DNA of 64,000 nucleotides from Hemerocallis citrina (Eukaryota > Streptophyta > Magnoliopsida > Asparagales > Asphodelaceae). Shown here in pieces: positions 11,732 through 23,687 of this stretch. Both the position numbers and the translations under genes were made by a program. Under the pieces are notes generated by a model. The model was given only the letters and a program-made list of their open reading frames with translations, had not been told where the DNA came from and ran no database searches. The stretch is taken from positions 18,771,971 through 18,835,970 of the forward strand of contig CM030360.1 of assembly GCA_017893485.1 (NCBI GenBank), in the 5' to 3' direction. Position 1 is the first letter of the stretch, and each line of letters begins with the position of its first letter.

Positions 11732-12534
11732 TCATAGATTAGTTCGAGTGAACTCCCTCAGGTAATTGCTTTGGATGAGGGCCTCGATCTCGTCTTTAAT
11801 AGTGCGACACGTATCAGTCTCATGCCCATGGTCCCGGTGGAACCGACAGTAAAATCTCTGGTCCCTTTTCTTGTTGTTGTTGGGCCGAGGAGGATGGAGG
11901 ACAATCCCCTTGTCTTCAATATCCATAAGGATGTCTGACACACCGAGTCAGCGAAGTAAATGTATCGAAATAGGGGACCGGTGGTGGTCATTTTTGACCG
12001 AAAGGATCTTTTTTAGCCTTCTTTGTGGACTCTGGACCATCTACCTTCCTCTTCCCCTTAGTGGGGGCTTCTGTCAGGCCTTCAGGATGCAGAGCTTCTT
12101 TGGCTCCAATGTACTTTTTGACCCTGTAGAGGAGGTCGGAAAAACTGATTGGAGGCTTCTTCGCCAGGGAGGCCTTTAGCTGGACATGGTGAACATTATG
12201 TCGGAAGGCCGCAAATGTGACGCTAGCGTCGAAAGAAGAGACTGCCCTGGCCTCGGTGGTGAACCTCCGCACAAGGTCCCATAAGGACTCCCCTTCCTTC
12301 TATTTGAGGCTCAGGAGTGACACGCTCATCTTCTCAACCATGCAACTGGTCACAAAGTGAGAGAGAAAGTTTACTTCGAGCTTTAAGAACCATTCCCTTG
12401 CTAGGCCACACAAATAGGGGGGACAATCGACAAAGGAGAGGACCCGAGGCGCTTTGAATCATTATGAGGGTTCTGAAATCCCTCTATGTGATCAGCTGGA
12501 TCACTCTCCCCATCGTAGGTCTCGAACTGAGGTG
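11732..12534 (-). pseudogene. gag: gag of gypsy element 2, C-terminal side
   Basis: Minus-strand gag remnant. PQFETYDGESD lies next to the copia insertion (12490-12530). The capsid core MRRFTTEARAVSSFDASVTF is at 11988-12272. A finger-like CRFHRDHGHETDTC block is at about 11790-11850. It is interrupted at 12534/12535 by copia element 1; the rest of the gag resumes at 21432. The five bases at 12530-12534 (aggtg) are repeated at 21432-21436, so taking out the copia element restores collinearity of the two parts. Additional frame breaks exist independently of the insertion. Confidence 0.75.
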
Positions 12535-14037
12535 TGAAGGATTTCGGGGCACAAACGCAGCGAAAAAAAAACAGTCGTAAAACCATAAAATCCGAAACCC
12601 TAACCCTAGGATCCGTGTACAAGACATGGCTGATTATGGAGAAACGAAATTTTTACCTTTTAAGAGCTTTACGAAGGCTGAAAGATGGAGGTCCTGTTAT
12701 ACAATCACCACGCAACCCTTGTAGCAAGATCCGCGTCTCTAAAGCAGTCCACACGAACGTCCGATCGTCCAACGATCAAGGGAGCCGGTACTAGCCAATA
12801 ATGCTTGCCTCTATCTCTCTCTCTCTTGCCTCTCAATAGTTGGAGCGGCTAGGGATTTTGTGGAAAACGAATTTGCCAAAAGATGAACCCTAAACCAATA
12901 CATCTGTATGTATTTATAAGAGAGAATAAGGTGGGCGTAACCGTAATCGGTTTGGGCTTCTACTAAACCAAACTGATTCGGTTTAAAGATTTAAATTCGA
13001 ATTACACTTTAATTAATCAAGTCCAACTCAATTAATTAAATAACTAATTTCGAATTTATAATCATTTAATTTAAATTCCGAATTTAAATTAAAACTCCTT
13101 TTAAACGTTCTAAGTGTGTGACCCTTTAGGTTATTATTATGTTGGCAATAATTTTATTATCTAATAATAAAATTATAAACAATGAGCGGCATCTAGTAAT
13201 ACATCATTGCTACCCAAGTAATAATAATAATTGGTGATTCAATTAAACCTTTCGTGACTAATGTCTCCGTGTAATATAATCCTTTTAACCTTGATATTAT
13301 AGATTAAACTAGAGGCATGGTTCGTGTCATCCTCTTAATAATTTAATCTTTATTTTCTTGATCGATGAGTAGACTATTCAAACAAATCAATATTTGAGCA
13401 TGGCCATGCATTTCATAGTCTCACTCAAATGAGAGGCCGATAATATCGCTCCTAAAATTTGGAGGGTTAAATTCCATCTAGATCATTCACATTTCTCACA
13501 CGGTTCATAATGAACCCAATACTATCTTTATCATTACCCGATTAAAGATAACTTTTGATAGAATCAAAGTACATTAATTCTCGTGTAGAAATATAATGAT
13601 TTCAGGTCAGAGGACCATTACACCATTATCACAGTGAGATTACTTATGACACTTATTTATTTATTCCATGGTTGAATCTCACAGTGGGTCTGTCCAGTAC
13701 AATGTACTCTTACATTTACCTATGTATTGATTTTAGTATCTCTATACTAATGACCCATGAGAGGTGGTCATCAATCAATCAACATACTAGTCTCAATGTA
13801 TTATTACTGTCCTAATAATAATAATACTCGACTAGGGACATTTAAGATTATTATACTATATATAATCTCATGTTCATATAGTTCATATTAATAATCTAAG
13901 GACATTTATCATGCTAACATTTATAACGCAGTAAATACGAAGTATAATAAATTATTAATATAATCAAATAGAACATAATGTCAATAATACTGATTACATA
14001 ATATCATTGTATTGCCTCTAGGGCACCTACACTAACA
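12535..14037 (-). repeat. 3' LTR of copia 1
   Basis: 1503-bp LTR, the downstream copy in element orientation. It is aligned end to end with 19929-21431 without length change; differences are single-base. It ends against TSD aggtg on the low-coordinate side and a polypurine tract on the inner side. Confidence 0.95.
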
Positions 14038-14051
14038 ATCTCCCACTTGCA

Positions 14052-15830
14052 CTAGAGCCAATCACTCATGTATCGAATACCAATGGAACTAGTGTGACCC
14101 TCGTACTTTTGCTGCGACAAAGCCTTAGTCAGTGGGTCAGCTACGTTATCATTTGTTTGCACTTTACATATATGTATATCTCCTCGTTCATTAATCTCAC
14201 GAATAAGGTGATATCTTCTAAGTATATGTTTTGCCCTGGAGTGCGATCTTGGTTCCTTTGCTTGTGCTATGGCTCCGCTGTTATCGCAATAAAGATCGAT
14301 AGGATCTGCGATCGATGGAACCACACCAAGCCCTGTGATGAAATTTCGGATCCAAACTGCCTCCTTAGCTACTTCGCAAGCAGCAATATACTCAGCCTCC
14401 ATTGTAGAATCAGTTACTGTTTCTTGCTTTGAACTTTTCCAGCTTACAGCACCTCCGTTGAGACAAAACACGAAACCAGACTGGGATATAGAATCATCCT
14501 TGTCTGTTTGGAAACTAGAATCAGTGTAACCTTTTACCACTAGTCTCTCTTCTCCCCCATATACCAAGAATGAATCTTTCGTCCTCTTCAAGTACTTAAG
14601 AATATTCTTGACAGCTGTCCAGTGACCTTCACCTGGATTAGACTGGAACCTGCTCGTCATACTCAAAGCATACGACACATCAGGACGAGTACATATCATT
14701 GCATACATGATAGATCCAATTACAGAAGCATATGGAATCTTACTCATGCGGTCCTTTTCATCCAATGTTTTAGGACTATTGTCACTCGAGATCGATATCC
14801 CATGAGACATCGGGACAAATCCCCTTTTAGCATCTTGCATCCCAAAACGATGCAGTACTTTGTCAATATATGTACTCTGATTTAGGCCGATCAATCTTCT
14901 GGATCTATCTCTATAGATCCTGATCCCTAATATATAGGTCGCCTCGCCTAAATCTTTCATGGAGAAATTTTTTCCCAACCAAGTCTTAACAGCCTGTAGA
15001 GAAGGTATGTCATTCCCGATAAGTAATATATCATCAACATATAATACTATGAATGCCACGTGGCTCCCACTAACCCTTTTGTAAACACAAGATTCATCTT
15101 CGTTTTGAATAAAGCCAAATTCCTTGACTGTCTGGTCAAAACGAATATTCCACCTCCTTGAGGCCTGCTTCAGTCCATAAATGGATCGACGCAACTTACA
15201 TATCCTTCTAGCATCCCTTGGACTGACAAAACCTTCAGGTTGTGTCATGTACACATCCTCTTCAAGGCTCCCATTAAGGAAGGCTGTTTTGACATCCATC
15301 TGCCAGATCTCATAATCATGATAAGCTGTTATTGCAAGCAAAATCCTAATGGATTTGACCATAGCTACAGGTGAAAAAGTTTCATCATAGTCAATACCAT
15401 GAATTTGTTTGAAAGCTTTTGCAACCAACCTAGCTTTATAGGTCTGAACATTTCCTTCCATGTCGATTTTCTTTTTGAAAACCCATTTGCACCCTATAGG
15501 TTTTACCCCTTCAGGTGGATCAACCAAAGTCCATACTTGGTTATCATACATGGAATCCATTTCAGATTTCATGGCTTCTAGCCATCTCTCAGAGTCAGGA
15601 CTGTTCATAGCATCTTGGTAGGTGAGGGGCTCATCTTGATCTATGAGCATCAAATCACCATTCTCTATTAAGAGAAATCCATAATATCTCTCAGGTTTAT
15701 GGTGAATCCTACCAGATCTACGAACAATCTGTGTTTCTTGAGCAGTGTCATCTTGAATATTATCTTGAATATCCTGCTCAAGTTCCAATTCGGGTTCAAC
15801 ATTATCTTGTGGGTCTCGAGCTACATCGAG
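14052..15830 (-). pseudogene. pol: Copia 1 pol, reverse transcriptase and RNase H part
   Basis: A long open stretch encoding the copia RVT_2 reverse transcriptase and RNase H. Counting from the methionine-equivalent at 15788, GCKWVFKKK is near residue 99, the palm QMDVKTAFLNG near 163, the catalytic YVDD at about 250-253, and the RNase H TMEAEYIAACE block near 465. The C-terminus has ADPLTKAL, the standard end of copia Pol. RT and RNase H residues appear intact. It is separated from the integrase part by an in-frame TAA at 15831-15833. Because the downstream frame is the same, this single nonsense change is what divides them. Confidence 0.9.
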
Positions 15831-16685
15831 TTATATTTTCCTCCCACTGTTTCTTTTGGAGACTAGCTCTCGTTCAAGAAATACAGCAGTGCGAGAAACA
15901 ACTATTTTGTTCTCGGTCGGATTATAGAAGAAGTAACCCTTAGTTTCCTTCGGGTACCCCACAAAATAACACTTGTCTGATTTTGGTCCAAGCTTGTCAG
16001 AGATCATACGTTTCACAAACGCTTCACATCCCCATATTTTCATAAATGACATGCTTTGACGTTTCTCAGTCCATATCTCATATGGAGTCTTTTGAACCGC
16101 TTTAGTTGGAACTCGGTTTAGTGTATATGCAGCCGTTTCTAGGGCATAACCCCAAAAACTTATTGGAAGATCAGCATGACTCATCATCGATCGTACCATG
16201 TCCAACAAGGTACGATTTCTCCTTTCAGAAACCCCATTCCATTGTGGTGTTCCAGGAGGAGTGAGTTGTGATACTATACCACACTCCTTTAAGTAATTCT
16301 TAAAATCATGGCTTAAGTATTCACCTCCTCGATCAGATCGAAGAGTTTTAATACTTCCGCCTATTTGCTTTTCTACTTCAGCTTTAAATTCTTTGAACTT
16401 TTCAAAGGATTCAGATTTGTGTTTCAAAAGATACACATATCCGAATCTACTGAAATCATCAGTAAATGTTATGAAGTAATAAAAGCCACCTCTTGCCATA
16501 GAACGCATTGGACCACATACATCACTATGTATCAGTTCTAATCGTTCGTTGGCCCTTTCACCTTGTTTAGTAAAAAGGAGCTTTTGCCATTTTACCAAGT
16601 AAACAAGCATCACATTCATCGTATGATTCAAAATCAAACTTATCCAAAAATCCATCTTTATGTAGTTTGGATATGCGATTCTCAT
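15831..16685 (-). pseudogene. pol: Copia 1 pol, integrase part
   Basis: Integrase catalytic core with D-D-E geometry: the first Asp in HSDVCGPM, the second in SDRGGEY, and the Glu in the NGVSERRNRTLLD helix. It is followed by the copia-type C-terminal region ending in GYFFYNPTENKIVV. It is in the same frame as the RT part but ends in TAA at 15831-15833. The preceding gag-protease frame overlaps it out of phase (16567-16685), so a frameshift lies near 16570-16600, just after the pre-integrase H-C zinc region. Confidence 0.88.
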
Positions 16686-18033
16686 TTATATGGCCTAATC
16701 GACAATGCCAAAGGTATGTTTGATTTGAGTCATTTGCTTTAAGATGTTTATTCATATTATAGACGGGAGTATAATCAAGATCTAGAACATATAAACCATT
16801 AAATAAACGCGCTACACCATAAGTTAAATAATTTAAACCAAAAGAGCAACAATTGTCTTTTATTATAAACGAAAAACCCTTCTTGTCCAAACAAGAAATA
16901 GAAATAATGTTTCTGCAAATCGCAGGCACGTAATAACAGTTCTCAAGTTCTAAAATAAGCCTAGAGGGCAACGATAAATAATAAGTCCCTACGGCCAAAG
17001 CAGCAACCTTTGCTCCATTGCCAACGCGTAGGTCGATCTCTCCCTTTGCCAAAGATCTACTCCTTTGAAGTCCCTGCACATTAATACAAATGTGAGAACC
17101 ACATCCAGTATCCAATACCCAAGATGTAGAAGTAGATAAATTGACTTCTATAACATGAATACCTGAATCAGAAATATTCAGAGATTTCACGCTCTTCAGA
17201 CTTTCCAAATAAGCTGGATAGTTTCTCTTCCAATGACCTGGTTTCTTGCACCAGTGACAATCACCCTTATCAGGTTTAGCAACACCACCTTTAGGCTTGA
17301 GAGCTTTCTTGAAAGTGGGCTTAGAAGGAGCAACTGCATTAGATCCAATCTTTTTCTTGCCCTTCCATTTCCCCTTTCCCTTAGCACCTTTATTGCCCAC
17401 CATCATTATGGGAGCATTCTCAGGTGCCTTTTGCATGTTGGCTTCGGTAGTTCTTAACAGTGCCAACAATTCAGTGGGTGTTTTGTCTTGCTCGGTCATG
17501 ATGAAAGTCATAATAAACTGGGCATAGTTGCTGTTCAAAGATTGCAAGATAATATCTATTTGAGCCTCTCGAGTAAGCCCGGAGCCCAAACGGTCTAGGT
17601 ATTCAAAATACCCAATCATCTTCAGAACATGCGGTCCAACCGGGTTATTTCCTTGCTTGCAGTTAAAAATTGCTTTGTACGTATTGAACCTTTCTTGACG
17701 AGCCTGTACTTGAAACATCGTCTGAAGATGCTCAAGCATAGCATAAGCATCCATATGCTCATGTTGCTTCTGAAGCTCAGCACTCATAGTTGCAAGCATG
17801 AGACAAGCAACATCCGTCGCATCATCAATATGCTTCTGGTAAGCATTTAGTTGAGCACGAGTTGCACCGTCACCAGGATGGACCGGTGGAGGAATTTCAA
17901 CAACATGGAGCTTATGCTCCTGCCTGAGGACAATCCTCAAATTCCTAGACCAGTCAAGGAAGTTTGTTCCTGTCAGCTTGTCCTTCTCAAGGACTGATCG
18001 CACGGAGAAAGAGTTGTTTGTGTTTTGCGCCAT
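16567..18033 (-). pseudogene. gag: Copia 1 gag, protease and GAG-pre-integrase
   Basis: Starts at a good ATG (18033, MAQNTNNSF). The copia gag (UBN2-type) fills residues 1-200. A lysine-rich stretch precedes a zinc knuckle at 259-271 that reads C-x2-C-x4-H-x4-Y: the last cysteine is replaced by tyrosine. The protease motif WVLDTGCGSH is at 305-314. The GAG-pre-integrase LWHCRLGH...CDACLLGKM lies near the end, where the frame is lost. The 488-residue open frame is otherwise intact. The damaged knuckle and the frameshift argue that this copy is not autonomous despite its youth. Confidence 0.9.
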
Positions 18034-19915
18034 TTAGTATCTACAATGTTTAAAATGCATAAGATAAGTTAGATTGTCAAATAATTAATAATTATGTTCA
18101 AGTGATCATGGTACATTCAACTTAATATACCTCCCACTATTTTGTTCAAACTAATAGCCCTTACTATCAATTCGGAAACTAATTTTCTAGTGAGCCAAGA
18201 TCCATATTTCATTATGCCTTGAGTCAGCGTTGGCCAATTCTCCCAAAACATAACTATTTAGGTAGACAACATTTGTCAATTATATCACATATAATTCTTG
18301 GATAGTTTGGTGAACAACTATTGTTCTAATTTATCTAATAAATTTTGCCAAACTCTATGCTTCTAAGTTCACTATCCACAATCCTATTGTGACGACTTAG
18401 TTAAGTTGGACCCAACGATTAACATGACGAATATCACATTTATTCTTTCGCACCTAACCACGATTAAAAGGAGTGCTCTACTTTGGCAAACCCACCCCTT
18501 ATGATCTAGGCTTTGATGAGTGTTAATTCATTGGAAAGCATCTAATTAACTTAATATTTTGTTAAGGGGTTTACTTATAAACGATCATGATCCCATCATA
18601 AAGAGATTCCCAATTTGTCTTGGAACTAAATATTTCAAATCAAAAATTCGTTGAATGAATGATTTCCAGATCAGAGGTTAACGCACAGACGGCATTATTG
18701 GCACCTCTTTTCTTACAGATTCGAAATCGGTTGTTGACAAAATCATTCAATCGTTGAATCAATGAAAATTCATATTTAATTGCCGTATTTCATAAACACG
18801 AGAATCTCATGATCGTTTGTTTAATGTTCATCTTAAATCGTTACAGATTTTATCTTGTTTAAGCAGGCATGGCATGGGTGATGTATCTAATACATACATT
18901 AATACATTATTAATCTAATTGAAGCATGCATCATAATGTATTCTACACAAACATTCATACATCAATATGTAAAGTGCAGTATGTAAACGTGCTTGGTTAT
19001 GGCCTTTATCCTACATGATCGTTTCAAGCTAATGAAAGGATCGAGGTCAATCTATGGTGGAAAATATAAATACAATTACATGTCTTCATTCTCCTTGGTT
19101 GCTCCACTTCTTGGATCGTCCTTCAATCTTCAAGTACATTACATTGAATAATTGAAAACAACCTATACTAATGTACTTACATAATAAAACTCGAGTTACA
19201 TTCGAGATTATACAATTACAAGAATGAAGAAAACGACATGCAAGTCGTATTTACAAAACCAAAACCATAAACCATTAATCTAAGGGTCTTAAGGCCATAA
19301 CCAGCACCATGCTCAAGTAAATAATTAAGAACACAAAAAAATATTACAGCAGGGGTCCGGGGGCGGTAGCCCCTGGGCGGGGGTCCGGGGGTGGCACCCC
19401 CGGGCGGGGTCCGGGGGTGGCACCCCCGGGCGGGGTCCGGGGGCGGCAGCCCCGGGCGGGGGTCGAGCTGCCCGGTCAGCTCGAAATCAGATTTTTTTTT
19501 TTAATTCCAGAAGACTATCCCTATTCAGAAATCATCGATTTCGAACAACAGATCATATCTTTTAGTCTCTGCCGCCACTGCATCATATACAGTTCCGGAA
19601 CCATGTATCATATACATTCATATCATATCCCAGTTTACAGATCGTGTCCAAACACCATCTGTCCATCAGTTTATATCACCATATAAACCAAACATCATGC
19701 ATAACATACAAAATCACTTACTGATCAGTCATGGCAAATTGTAAAACATACATGTATGATCAAATCACAATATATAGCATAACAGAATCATATATGATCG
19801 ACATAACATATTATAATCGACATATCATATAACCGTATCAAGGCAGATTCATAAAACATGCATACATGCATCGAATGCAGTAAACACGTAACCAAATCAG
19901 CCCCTTATACACGCA
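18034..19915 (-). other. Long 5' leader of copia 1
   Basis: About 1.9 kb of non-coding leader lies between the PBS and the gag start, unusually long for copia elements. It is AT-rich apart from the GC-rich tandem block at 19352-19466. No additional gene on either strand is supported. Confidence 0.8.
19352..19466. repeat. GC-rich tandem repeat in copia 1 leader
   Basis: Four tandem units of about 26-29 bases with consensus GGTCCGGGGGYGGYAGCCCC plus a short GGGCGG tail. Each unit is itself a strong hairpin (GGGGG...CCCCC). It stands out from the surrounding AT-rich leader by base composition. Confidence 0.9.
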
Positions 19916-19928
19916 GCTCTGATACCAA
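19916..19928 (-). promoter_or_regulatory. Primer-binding site of copia 1
   Basis: TTGGTATCAGAGC on the minus strand, immediately inside the 5' LTR. It is complementary to the 3' end of plant initiator tRNA-Met, the usual copia primer. Confidence 0.95.
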
Positions 19929-21431
19929 TGAAGGATTTCGGGGCACAAACGCAGTGAAAAAAAAACAGTCGTAAAACCATAAAATCTGAAACCCTAACCC
20001 TAGGATCCGTGTACAAGACATGGCTGATTATGGAGAAACGAAATTTTTACCTTTTAAGAGCTTTACGAAGGCTGAAAGATGGAGGTCCTGTTATACAATC
20101 ACCACGCAACCCTTGTAGCAAGATCCGCGTCTCTAAAGCATTCCACACGAACGTCCGATCGTCCAACGATCAAGGGAGCCGGTACTAGCCGATGATGCTT
20201 GCCTCTATCTCTCTCTCTCTTGCCTCTCAACAGTTGGAGCGGCTAGGGTTTTTGTGGAAAATGAATTTGCCAAAAGATGAACCCTAAACCAATACATCTC
20301 TATGTATTTATAAGAGAGAATAAAGTGGGCGTAACCGTAATCGGTTTGGGCTTCTACTAAACCAAACTGATTCGGTTTAAAGATTTAAATTCGAATTACA
20401 CTTTAATTAATCAAGTCCAACTCAATTAATTAAATAACTAATTTCGAATTTATAATCATTTAATTTAAATTCCGAATTTAAATTAAAACTCCTTTTAAAC
20501 GTTCTAAGTGTGTGACCCTTTAGGTTATTATTACGTTGGCAATAATTTTATTATCTAATAATAAAATTATAAATAATGAGCGGCATCTAGTAATACATCA
20601 TTGCTACCCAAGTAATAATAATAATTGGTGATTCAATTAAACCTTTCGTGACTAATGTCTCCGTGTAATATAATCCTTTTAACCTTGATATTATAGATTA
20701 AACTAGAGGCATGGATCGTGTCATCCTCTTAATAATTTAATCTTTATTTTCTTGATCGATGAGTAGACTATTCAAACAAATCAATATTTGAGCATGGCCA
20801 TGCATTTCATAGTCTCACTCAAACAAGAGGTCGATAATATCGCTCCTAAAATTAGGAGGGTTAAATTCCATCTAGATCATTCACATTTCTCACACGGTTC
20901 ATAATGAACCCAATACTATCTTTATCATTACCCGATTAAAGATAACTTTTGATAGAATCAAAGTACATTAATTCTCGTGTAGAAATATAATGATTTCAGG
21001 TCAGAGGACCATTACACCATTATCACAGTGAGATTACTTATGACACTTATTTATTTATTCCATAGTTGAATCTCACAGTGGGTCTGTCCAGTACAATGTA
21101 CTCTTACATTTACCTATGTATTGATTTTAGTATCTCTATACTAATGACCCATGAGAGGTGGTCATCAATCAATCAACATACTAGTCTCAATGTATTATTA
21201 CTGTCCTAATAATAATAATACTCGACTAGGGACATTTAAGATTATTATACTATATATAATCTCATGTTCATATAGTTCGTATTAATAATCTAAGGACATT
21301 TATCATGCTAACATTTATAACGCAGTAAATACGAAGCATAATAAATTATTAATATAATCAAATAGAACATAATGTCAATAATACTGATTACATAATATCA
21401 TTGTATTGCCTCTAGGGCACCTACACTAACA
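19929..21431 (-). repeat. 5' LTR of copia 1
   Basis: 1503-bp LTR identical in length to 12535-14037, bounded by TSD aggtg at 21432-21436 and by the PBS on the inner side. Confidence 0.95.
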
Positions 21432-22095
21432 AGGTGGTCGGAAATTCCTCGGGATCAAGGCGTCAAGGATTTATGCAGAGAATAGGGATCCGGTAGGATG
21501 GTACCCTCGACTGGATTAGCCTCCACCCTCGCCGATCCGAGCGATGCGATTCTCCATCTCCTGGAGTCGATTAAGAATAGCGTCATCCCTCCTCATTGGT
21601 CGGGTCGAGCCGTGTGACTCACTACCCAGGTTTTTCTCTTCCTAGATGGGGTCATCGACTAGTTGTTCGCTTCTTGGGGCACCTCGGATGGCTTGGAGGA
21701 CCTCGTTCCTAAACTCCTGGAACTCAGTCCTCATGACCGCGACCTCTTTGAATTGTACCGTCTCAGGTCGTTGATCTCTGGGTAGGAAGCAACCCAGAGA
21801 TCGTCCTCATGTTTTCGATGATTGATGACTTTCCGAAGGTCATCGGCTTCCTGGCGTTCGGGTCGCCCCGCAGCTGAGTGTGAGACGCTCGGACCCAGAC
21901 CCAAGAGATTCGAGGGTCGGAGCCTTCGGGAACCTTGGGTACCCACCTGACTGTGAGTCTAGTGATGATGGTCGGCACACCGCCCTACCGTGGCCGCCCT
22001 CCTTGGTTTTGGGGTCATAGGAAGGGAGGAGTCTAGAGACCGAAGCAGGTTTTGGATCTGTCAAGCGATCCCACAGACGGCGCCAACCTAATGCT
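21432..22095 (-). pseudogene. gag: gag N-terminal part and leader junction of gypsy element 2
   Basis: This continues the gag interrupted by copia 1. Minus-strand pieces such as RDAILNRLQEMENRI and PEEFPTT lead directly into the PQFETYDGE segment on the other side of the insertion. At 22072-22088 the minus strand reads TTGGCGCCGTCTGTGGGATC, the junction that follows the 5' LTR in Tat-type gypsy elements. Frames are broken by stops (for example a TGA close to the copia junction). Confidence 0.7.
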
Positions 22096-22540
22096 GCTTG
22101 TTTTCAGTGAGGGAGCAACAGGTGTGAGTTCTTGTAATTTGTAAAGTGGTAGGGACAGGTCTCAACCGCAGATCCAATCTATTACTGGAGGTCGGCTCGG
22201 AAAAGTAGCTGGTGGCTGGCCGACCTGAACACCTGCAAAGCGTCTAGAAACACTGGGAGAAATTCCGGTGATAGGGCCTCCGACGATCTAGTCAGTCACT
22301 GGAAAAAAGTAAAGGAAACTAGGGTTCAGGTGAGAAATTTGGAATTACCTTCTTTAAGGAGGATGGGGCCTGGTATTTATAGGCAGAGTAAATGGGTATC
22401 TAACCTCCCGGGTTAGACCCGTTTGTCTGTGGGCCTGAAGTTGCAGAAAGCTCGTAGGATTTTTTGACTTGATGATCTGAGATTAGCAAATGCAGAGGAG
22501 ATTCGACGGCCCTGATTGGACCACGTCACTTATACTCACA
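22096..22540 (-). repeat. 5' LTR of gypsy element 2
   Basis: The LTR lies upstream of the TTGGCGCCGTC junction, reading on the minus strand from about 22540 (TGTGAGTATAAGTGACG) to about 22096. A TATA box (CTATAAATACC, near 22373-22383) is in place. The outer end is judged from the change to unrelated sequence. No TSD or 3' LTR partner can be checked because the 3' half of the element is missing. Confidence 0.6.
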
Positions 22541-22955
22541 TCACTGCCATTTGCAATGCTGAAGCAGAGGTAGAGTTGATAACCAGAGAAGCTACAGTAT
22601 TGCTAATTGGAGAGAGATCAATCTTAGCTTTCTTCTTTGGAGTTAATAACCCTGACCAGAACCACAGAGAATAAGGAAACTTGTCAATACGATTAGAATA
22701 GGCTTCTGCTTGTGCAAAAAAAATCTTATTGTTTTCTCTCTTGCCGTGTAACTCAATTAATAGCATCACTTCCATGACCCAAAGCACTTGAATAGAGGGT
22801 TTAACCTACTTTTATCTCGAAGAACCGCACCAGGACCTGATAGTGGCTGATTTACGTCTAAGTTTCCAAGATAATGTACGTAGTAACAAAAAATTCTTCA
22901 CAAAAGAGCAATGTATAAATAACTATTCCACTCAGTATCAGTCCCACATGACACA
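22541..22955 (-). other. Host DNA with exon-like block, gene not recognised
   Basis: On the minus strand, 22541-22787 is an open frame with ordinary protein-like composition (pieces VMEVMLLIELHGKREN and SLWFWSGLLTPKKKAK). An adjoining frame carries SGPGAVLRDKSRLNPLF ending near 22800. It could be an exon, or a decayed exon, of a gene that continues on the other side of MULEs A and B (blocks near 30713-30800 and 38350-38520, same strand). I cannot name the family, and no splice-consistent model was built. Confidence 0.3.
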
Positions 22956-22964
22956 GAATTCTGA

Positions 22965-23386
22965 GAATTTTTTCCCAAAATGACCCTATTTTTGAAAGTT
23001 TTTCCCAAACTGTCCTGCTTTTTTTTTATTTCCTAAATGCCCAAAAAGCGAGTGTGGATTAAATCCCCCCGCTTTTTCAAAAAGCGAGTCTTAGGTTCCA
23101 AATTTTTAACATCTGAAGACTCATTTTTTGAAAAAGCGTGGGGATTTAACCCACACTCGCTTTTTTTAACATCTGAAGACTCGCTTTTTGAAAAAGCGTG
23201 GGAATTTAACCCACACTCGCTTTTCGAAAAGCGAGTCTGAACCTTTTTTGCCCAACAACACTCGCTTTTTGAAAAGCGGGGGGAATTATCCCACACTCGC
23301 TTTTTCAAAAAGTGAGTGTCGTTTGGGACTTAAACCCCCCCCCCTCTGAAACAGATCTCACTTTCTCTCATTTCTTTCTCTATCTT
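22965..23386 (+). repeat. Left long TIR of MULE A
   Basis: Inverted counterpart of 30324-30697. The outer ~90 bases are T-rich (GAATTTTTTCCC..., then a TTTTTCCCAAACTG segment). Next comes the palindromic array at 23039-23320, then a shared inner edge around AGATCTCACTTTCTCTCAT. Beyond 23386 the two ends stop matching. Confidence 0.9.
23039..23320. repeat. Left subterminal palindrome array of MULE A
   Basis: About six to seven copies of the half-site CTCGCTTTTT and its complement, some paired directly head to head and others bridged by a short GGGATTTAACCCACA-like linker. An identical style of array occurs at the right end and in the centre of the element. Confidence 0.9.
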
Positions 23387-23687
23387 CCTCCTCCTCTTCT
23401 AACTCCGAAACCCTAACCCATCTCCCATCTCTCATCTCAAATTCGTCAAAGTACCACCGAAATTTGTGGATTAACCCATAAAATTGCTTTGGAAACCTTA
23501 AACCCATCTTACGATAGAGTTAAAAATTTGAAATTTTGGTATACTTGAAGAGGAAAGCAACTTCAACTATTTGACCCAAATAATCTTGTGAAGGTATGAT
23601 GTTTATTGCCCTATTATTTTGTTAATTTCCTTAGGTTTTGTTTATGGGTAGATAATAACTCGTATATTGGTATAAATTAACGTAGGT

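Larger units (their letters stand above)
12535..21431 (-). mobile_element. Complete Ty1/copia retrotransposon (copia 1)
   Basis: An 8897-bp minus-strand LTR retrotransposon. Both LTRs measure 1503 bp and begin TGTTAGTGTAGGTGCCCTAG on the coding strand. The target duplication aggtg flanks it perfectly (12530-12534 and 21432-21436). The PBS (TTGGTATCAGAGC, complementary to initiator tRNA-Met) directly follows the 5' LTR at 19916-19928, and a purine tract (GCAAGTGGGAGAT) precedes the 3' LTR at 14038-14050. By eye there are about 20 differences between the LTRs, roughly 1.3%. With a rate of 1.3e-8 per site per year, that would be around half a million years. The polyprotein is gag-PR-INT-RT-RH but carries one frameshift and one in-frame stop. 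It inserted into the gag of gypsy element 2. Confidence 0.95.

Noticed and set aside
17233..17527. Plus-strand ORFs opposite copia gag
   Set aside because: Shadows of the real minus-strand polyprotein.
23033..23308. Repetitive ORFs with FSKSE-type peptides in MULE A ends
   Set aside because: They are produced by the palindromic CTCGCTTTTT array; the same DNA gives similar peptides on both strands.
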